From contig JAFQVU010000058.1 of NCBI GenBank assembly GCA_017407885.1, positions 1 through 8,105 of the forward strand: a stretch of DNA of 8,105 nt, in the 5' to 3' direction. Each line of letters opens with the position of its first letter. Positions within the stretch are counted from its first letter, which is position 1. A program made the translations under genes and the position numbers. Below are positions 5,834-8,105 of the stretch, piece by piece. The notes under the pieces were generated by a model, which had not been told where the DNA came from, searched no databases, and saw nothing but the letters and a program-made list of their open reading frames with translations. Origin of the DNA: Clostridia bacterium (lineage in GTDB: Bacteria; Bacillota_A; Clostridia; Oscillospirales; CAG-272).

Positions 5834-5903
5834 TTATACACATAGGTAATTTGTCATTATATATCCTAAAAAAGCAATCCTATGAAATCAAACCGATTAA
5901 AAT

Positions 5904-5910
5904 AAGGAGG
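5904..5910 (+). promoter_or_regulatory. Strong ribosome binding site of abrB
   Basis: AAGGAGG, seven bases before the ATG at 5918. It is a full match to the anti-Shine-Dalgarno core. Confidence 0.85.
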
Positions 5911-5917
5911 ACACAAA

Positions 5918-6163
5918 ATGAAATCTACAGGTATCGTCCGCAGAATTGACGAGCTCGGAAGAATAGTGCTCCCCATTGAGCTGCGCAATAAGATGGACAT
6001 CAAAAACAAGGATTCCATTGAAATCTTCGTCGATGACGACAAGATAATACTCAAAAAATACGTTCCTGCCTGCCTTTTCTGCGGCAATGCGGATGACGTA
6101 ATTCTCTTCAAGGGCAAGCTCGTATGTAAGCAGTGCCTCGCTGATATGCACCGTCAGATATAA
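5918..6163 (+). CDS. abrB: AbrB-family transition-state regulator with CxxC...CxxC tail
   Basis: A DNA-binding protein of 81 residues. Residues 1-48 match the AbrB/SpoVT swapped-hairpin DNA-binding domain closely: MKSTGIVRRIDELGRIVLPI at the start and VDDDKIILKKY around 38-48. AbrB represses many post-exponential genes during growth in Bacillus. The C-terminal part differs from B. subtilis AbrB. It has CLFC (52-55) and CKQC (70-73) separated by a short beta-like stretch, which looks like a small zinc-ribbon or treble knuckle. This tail occurs in clostridial relatives. The gene has a strong promoter and ribosome binding site and is divergent from spmAB. The control region between them contains Spo0A-box-like sites, as expected if Spo0A controls abrB. 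SpoVT is a less likely name because the protein is short and lacks a GAF domain. Confidence 0.9.
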   Translation: MKSTGIVRRIDELGRIVLPIELRNKMDIKNKDSIEIFVDDDKIILKKYVPACLFCGNADDVILFKGKLVCKQCLADMHRQI

Positions 6164-6193
6164 ATTTGAAACTTTTCCGTCCCTATATATAGT

Positions 6194-6245
6194 ATTCGCC
6201 CGCGTTCCATTGTAGAACGCGGGCGAATTCGTTTATTGATTTTTA
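6194..6245. terminator. Rho-independent terminator after abrB
   Basis: A 14-bp perfect stem (6194-6207 with 6215-6228, ATTCGCCCGCGTTC) with a 7-base loop is followed by TCGTTTATTGATTTTT on the plus strand. It is very GC-rich and strong. On the minus strand the following sequence is not T-rich, so it ends abrB transcription better than that of the convergent methyltransferase gene. Confidence 0.85.
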
Positions 6246-6248
6246 GTT

Positions 6249-7100
6249 TTATCCCTGCTTTCCTATAACACACACTGCCATTTTAACAAACATCTCTTTC
6301 GTGAGAGGCAGCTTTGCAAGAGGCTTAAAATACGCTCGAAGCGGAATTTCGTGATAGTGAATAGGAGTGATGCCCAGCGATTTTAATATTTGCCCAAAAC
6401 GCTTAAGCGTCATTTTGTTGATATACCCAAGTCGCTCCGTACCGTCGGACTCGGTTGTTATGCGAAGGTCAAGTCGAGCCTTTTCATCCGGCAGACCCTT
6501 AACAAGCTCCTTGTAAGCAGTTATAAGCTGTTTCTCGGAAAGGAACATATGAATCCACGGCATATGGATGGTATCACTGAGATGTGCACCGGTGGGATGA
6601 TAGTACGGCGGAAAATTAATGAATATCCGTCCGTCTTTTTTTAGAAGGCGGAGTGCTTCCGTAAGTGCCGCTTCTGGATTTGAAATGTGCTCCATGAAGT
6701 CGTTCATAATAACCGTATCGAAGCTTTCGTCCGGAAACGGCAATGCATCGGCGGAAGCGCACACAAATTTAAATTTGTCCGAATACCCAAGCTTTTCAGC
6801 TAATTCATTAGCTTCGACTTCATACCGCTTCACAATATCAACACCGACAACACGTGCCGCGCCAAGCGAAGCGTAATAGAGGCTCTTTCCAGCCGCACCG
6901 CATCCCATATCGAGGACATCCTTGCCCGAAAACATTTCCTCGGGAGTGAAAATTCCTTTATAACATGCGATGGTGCTCTCACCTTTCTCAAACTGCCATT
7001 CGGCGTAACTCATTTTCTTGTCATTGGCAAGGTTAAACGGGTGCACAACAGCAGGAAATATTCTGTTCGTGAGCTTTACAAATCCTGTCGCAAATGACAT
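6249..7100 (-). CDS. Class I SAM-dependent methyltransferase
   Basis: A 283-residue cytoplasmic methyltransferase. It has the Rossmann-fold motifs in order: motif I DVLDMGCGAAG (61-71), acidic motif II GVDI (86-89), a motif III-like ADALPFPDESFD (117-128), motif IV DTVIMNDFMEHI (128-139) and a post-strand LKKDGRIFINFPPYY (153-167). The acceptor is unknown. The aromatic and His-rich stretch HPTGAHLSD...HMPWIH (168-184) may line the acceptor site. The start ATG is supported by AAAGGAT seven bases upstream. It lies downstream of the S1-domain gene on the same strand, behind a hairpin. I see no clear promoter of its own, so partial read-through from the S1 gene is possible. Confidence 0.88.
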   Translation of the reverse strand: MSFATGFVKLTNRIFPAVVHPFNLANDKKMSYAEWQFEKGESTIACYKGIFTPEEMFSGKDVLDMGCGAAGKSLYYASLGAARVVGVDIVKRYEVEANELAEKLGYSDKFKFVCASADALPFPDESFDTVIMNDFMEHISNPEAALTEALRLLKKDGRIFINFPPYYHPTGAHLSDTIHMPWIHMFLSEKQLITAYKELVKGLPDEKARLDLRITTESDGTERLGYINKMTLKRFGQILKSLGITPIHYHEIPLRAYFKPLAKLPLTKEMFVKMAVCVIGKQG

Positions 7101-7133
7101 AACTATATCCTTTCAATACCAATTTATATGACA

Positions 7134-7179
7134 AGAGCTTAATACAAGGCCGCCATGCAGTGGCATTGAATTAAGCTCT
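7134..7179 (-). terminator. Hairpin after the S1-domain gene, probable terminator or attenuator
   Basis: A perfect 10-bp outer stem (7134-7143 with 7170-7179, AGAGCTTAAT) encloses an inner 4-bp stem GCCA/TGGC (7152-7155 with 7161-7164) and CAA/TTG pairs. On the minus strand it is followed only by TTGTCATATAAATT, a weak U-tract. It may terminate incompletely and allow expression of the downstream methyltransferase. On the plus strand it is followed by a T-rich stretch, but no plus-strand gene reads into it. Confidence 0.5.
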
Positions 7180-7192
7180 ATCTTTATTTTAA

Positions 7193-8105
7193 TTATTCAG
7201 CATCCGCTGCGGGAGCTTCCTCTACTGCAGCCTCTGCAACTTCCTCAGCTACCTCTTCAGGAGTTTCGGGAGCGAGAAGTGCTTTGATGGAAAGGCTGAT
7301 CTTGTGGTTTTCGAGGTCGATCTTTGTGATCTTAGCCTCAACCTCATCGCCTACCTTGAGTACGTCAGCAGGCTTGTTGATCTTTTCAAGGCTGATCTGC
7401 GAAACATGGATAAGACCGTCCGCACCGGGAACAACCTCTGCAAATGCACCGAAGTCCATGAGGGATACAACCTTAACAGTTGCAACGTCGCCCTCTGCAT
7501 ACTTCTCGGTGAAGATCTTCCAAGGATCCTGATCGGGAGCCTTGTATGTGAGAGAAATTCTCTTTGCTTCCTTATCTACTGCCTTAACAGTTACGTCGAT
7601 AACATCACCGATGTTAACAACCTCGGAAGGATGCTTGATTCTTCTCCAAGAAAGCTCGGTGGAGTGAACCATACCGTCAACACCGCCGAGATCAACGAAT
7701 GCACCGTAGCTCATGAGGCTCTTAACCTCACCGCGGTACTGCTGACCTTCCTCGACCTGTGCCCAGAAAGCATCGCGCTTTGCCTTGTTTGCTTCTCTTT
7801 CAACGATACGGATAGAAGCGACTACGCGCTTTCTCTGCTCATTGATGTCAATAATCTTAACCTTCTTGGTCTCTCCCTGAAGTGCGTGAAGATCAGCATC
7901 CTTGGGAAGACCTGACTGGGAAGCAGGGATAAATACGCGAACGCCGTCGCAAAGACCGATAACACCGCCCTTTACAACCTCAATGATCTTAGCATCGAGA
8001 ACCGCACCTGCCGCAGAAGCGTCTACAACTACCTGCCAGTTCTTGTCAACGTCAATTTTCTTCTTAGAAAGAGCAACTGTACCTTCGGCATCGTTTACCT
8101 TGAGA
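7193..8105 (-). CDS. rpsA: S1 RNA-binding-domain protein (30S ribosomal protein S1 type), C-terminal part
   Basis: The frame is open to the right edge; 303 residues are visible and the N-terminus is outside. They contain the end of one S1 domain (about 1-16) and three further ones. The first starts GAVLDAKIIEVVKGGVIG (33-50) with VFIPASQSG. The second holds GEVKSLMSYGAFVDLGGVDG (125-144). The third holds VATVKVVSLMDFGAF followed by GADGLIHVSQIS. An Ala/Glu-rich acidic tail ends the protein. These domains bind single-stranded mRNA and help translation initiation. Codon use is more biased than in the neighbours (many AAG, GTT, GGT, CTT), as in highly expressed genes. In many clostridia this protein is fused to IspH at the N-terminus; that cannot be seen here. 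The ATG at 7714 is an internal Met, not the start. A hairpin follows the stop. Confidence 0.9.
   Translation of the reverse strand, partial: LKVNDAEGTVALSKKKIDVDKNWQVVVDASAAGAVLDAKIIEVVKGGVIGLCDGVRVFIPASQSGLPKDADLHALQGETKKVKIIDINEQRKRVVASIRIVEREANKAKRDAFWAQVEEGQQYRGEVKSLMSYGAFVDLGGVDGMVHSTELSWRRIKHPSEVVNIGDVIDVTVKAVDKEAKRISLTYKAPDQDPWKIFTEKYAEGDVATVKVVSLMDFGAFAEVVPGADGLIHVSQISLEKINKPADVLKVGDEVEAKITKIDLENHKISLSIKALLAPETPEEVAEEVAEAAVEEAPAADAE

Noticed and set aside
5841..5884. Inverted repeat CATAGG...CCTATG in the abrB leader, considered as a riboswitch or attenuator
   Set aside because: Only 6 bp with a 32-base AT-rich loop, no T-run, and no known riboswitch motif.
7193..7714. S1-domain gene starting at the ATG at 7714
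   Set aside because: The frame is open upstream to the window edge and encodes further S1-domain sequence, so 7714 is an internal Met.
7304..7915. 203-codon plus-strand ORF
   Set aside because: It is antisense to the S1-domain gene, whose translation is clearly real. It has no ribosome binding site and no recognisable protein pattern; codon bias of the true gene keeps the other strand open.
1..8105. Mobile element, CRISPR array, toxin-antitoxin or defence system
   Set aside because: No transposase, integrase, regular repeat-spacer pattern or paired small genes were found. The AbrB-type protein was considered as a MazE-like antitoxin, but it has no toxin partner and matches AbrB itself.

Overview
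The window looks like ordinary chromosome from an endospore-forming, low-to-mid G+C Firmicute, most likely class Clostridia. Evidence: a spmA-spmB sporulation pair; an AbrB-type transition-state regulator with the CxxC...CxxC tail common in clostridia; a clostridial-type citrate synthase N-terminus; an S1-domain ribosomal protein; GGAGG-type ribosome binding sites; and TTGACA/TATAAT promoters. I see no mobile element, CRISPR array, tRNA, rRNA or prophage gene.

Layout, left to right: (1) 1-379, minus, the first 126 residues of citrate synthase. (2) 380-660, a divergent control region with one promoter for each side, a possible 23-codon ORF, a 16-bp palindrome and a two-turn-spaced repeat. (3) 661-2241, plus, a multi-pass membrane protein of the DUF6056 / GT-C-like type, closed by a terminator shared with (4) 2291-3247, minus, a diacylglycerol-kinase-family lipid kinase. 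(5) 3248-3417, a second divergent control region with two strong promoters. (6) 3418-4653, plus, a CapA-family metallophosphatase-like lipoprotein whose 3' end overlaps that of (7) spmB, which follows spmA (4646-5723, minus). (8) 5724-5917, a third divergent control region, rich in Spo0A-box-like sequences. (9) abrB at 5918-6163, plus, with a strong terminator facing (10) a class I SAM methyltransferase at 6249-7100, minus. (11) 7193-8105, minus, the C-terminal 303 residues of an S1 RNA-binding-domain protein, running off the right edge.

How the genes fit together: the window switches strand after almost every gene, so most genes are single transcription units with their own promoter and a shared convergent terminator. 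Only spmA-spmB is clearly an operon (8-bp overlap). The theme most worth following is sporulation and transition-state control. spmAB and abrB are head to head, and the region between them contains a perfect Spo0A-box match (TTTGTCRAA) plus several near matches. The lipid-kinase promoter has a second perfect match inside its -35/-10 spacer. Five sigma-A promoters could be drawn, and all have a 17-bp spacer and a TGn extended -10. I found no convincing new multi-gene system. The unusual points are regulatory: the Spo0A-like boxes, the unclear start codon of the DUF6056 gene, and the terminator-less overlap of the capA-like gene with spmB.
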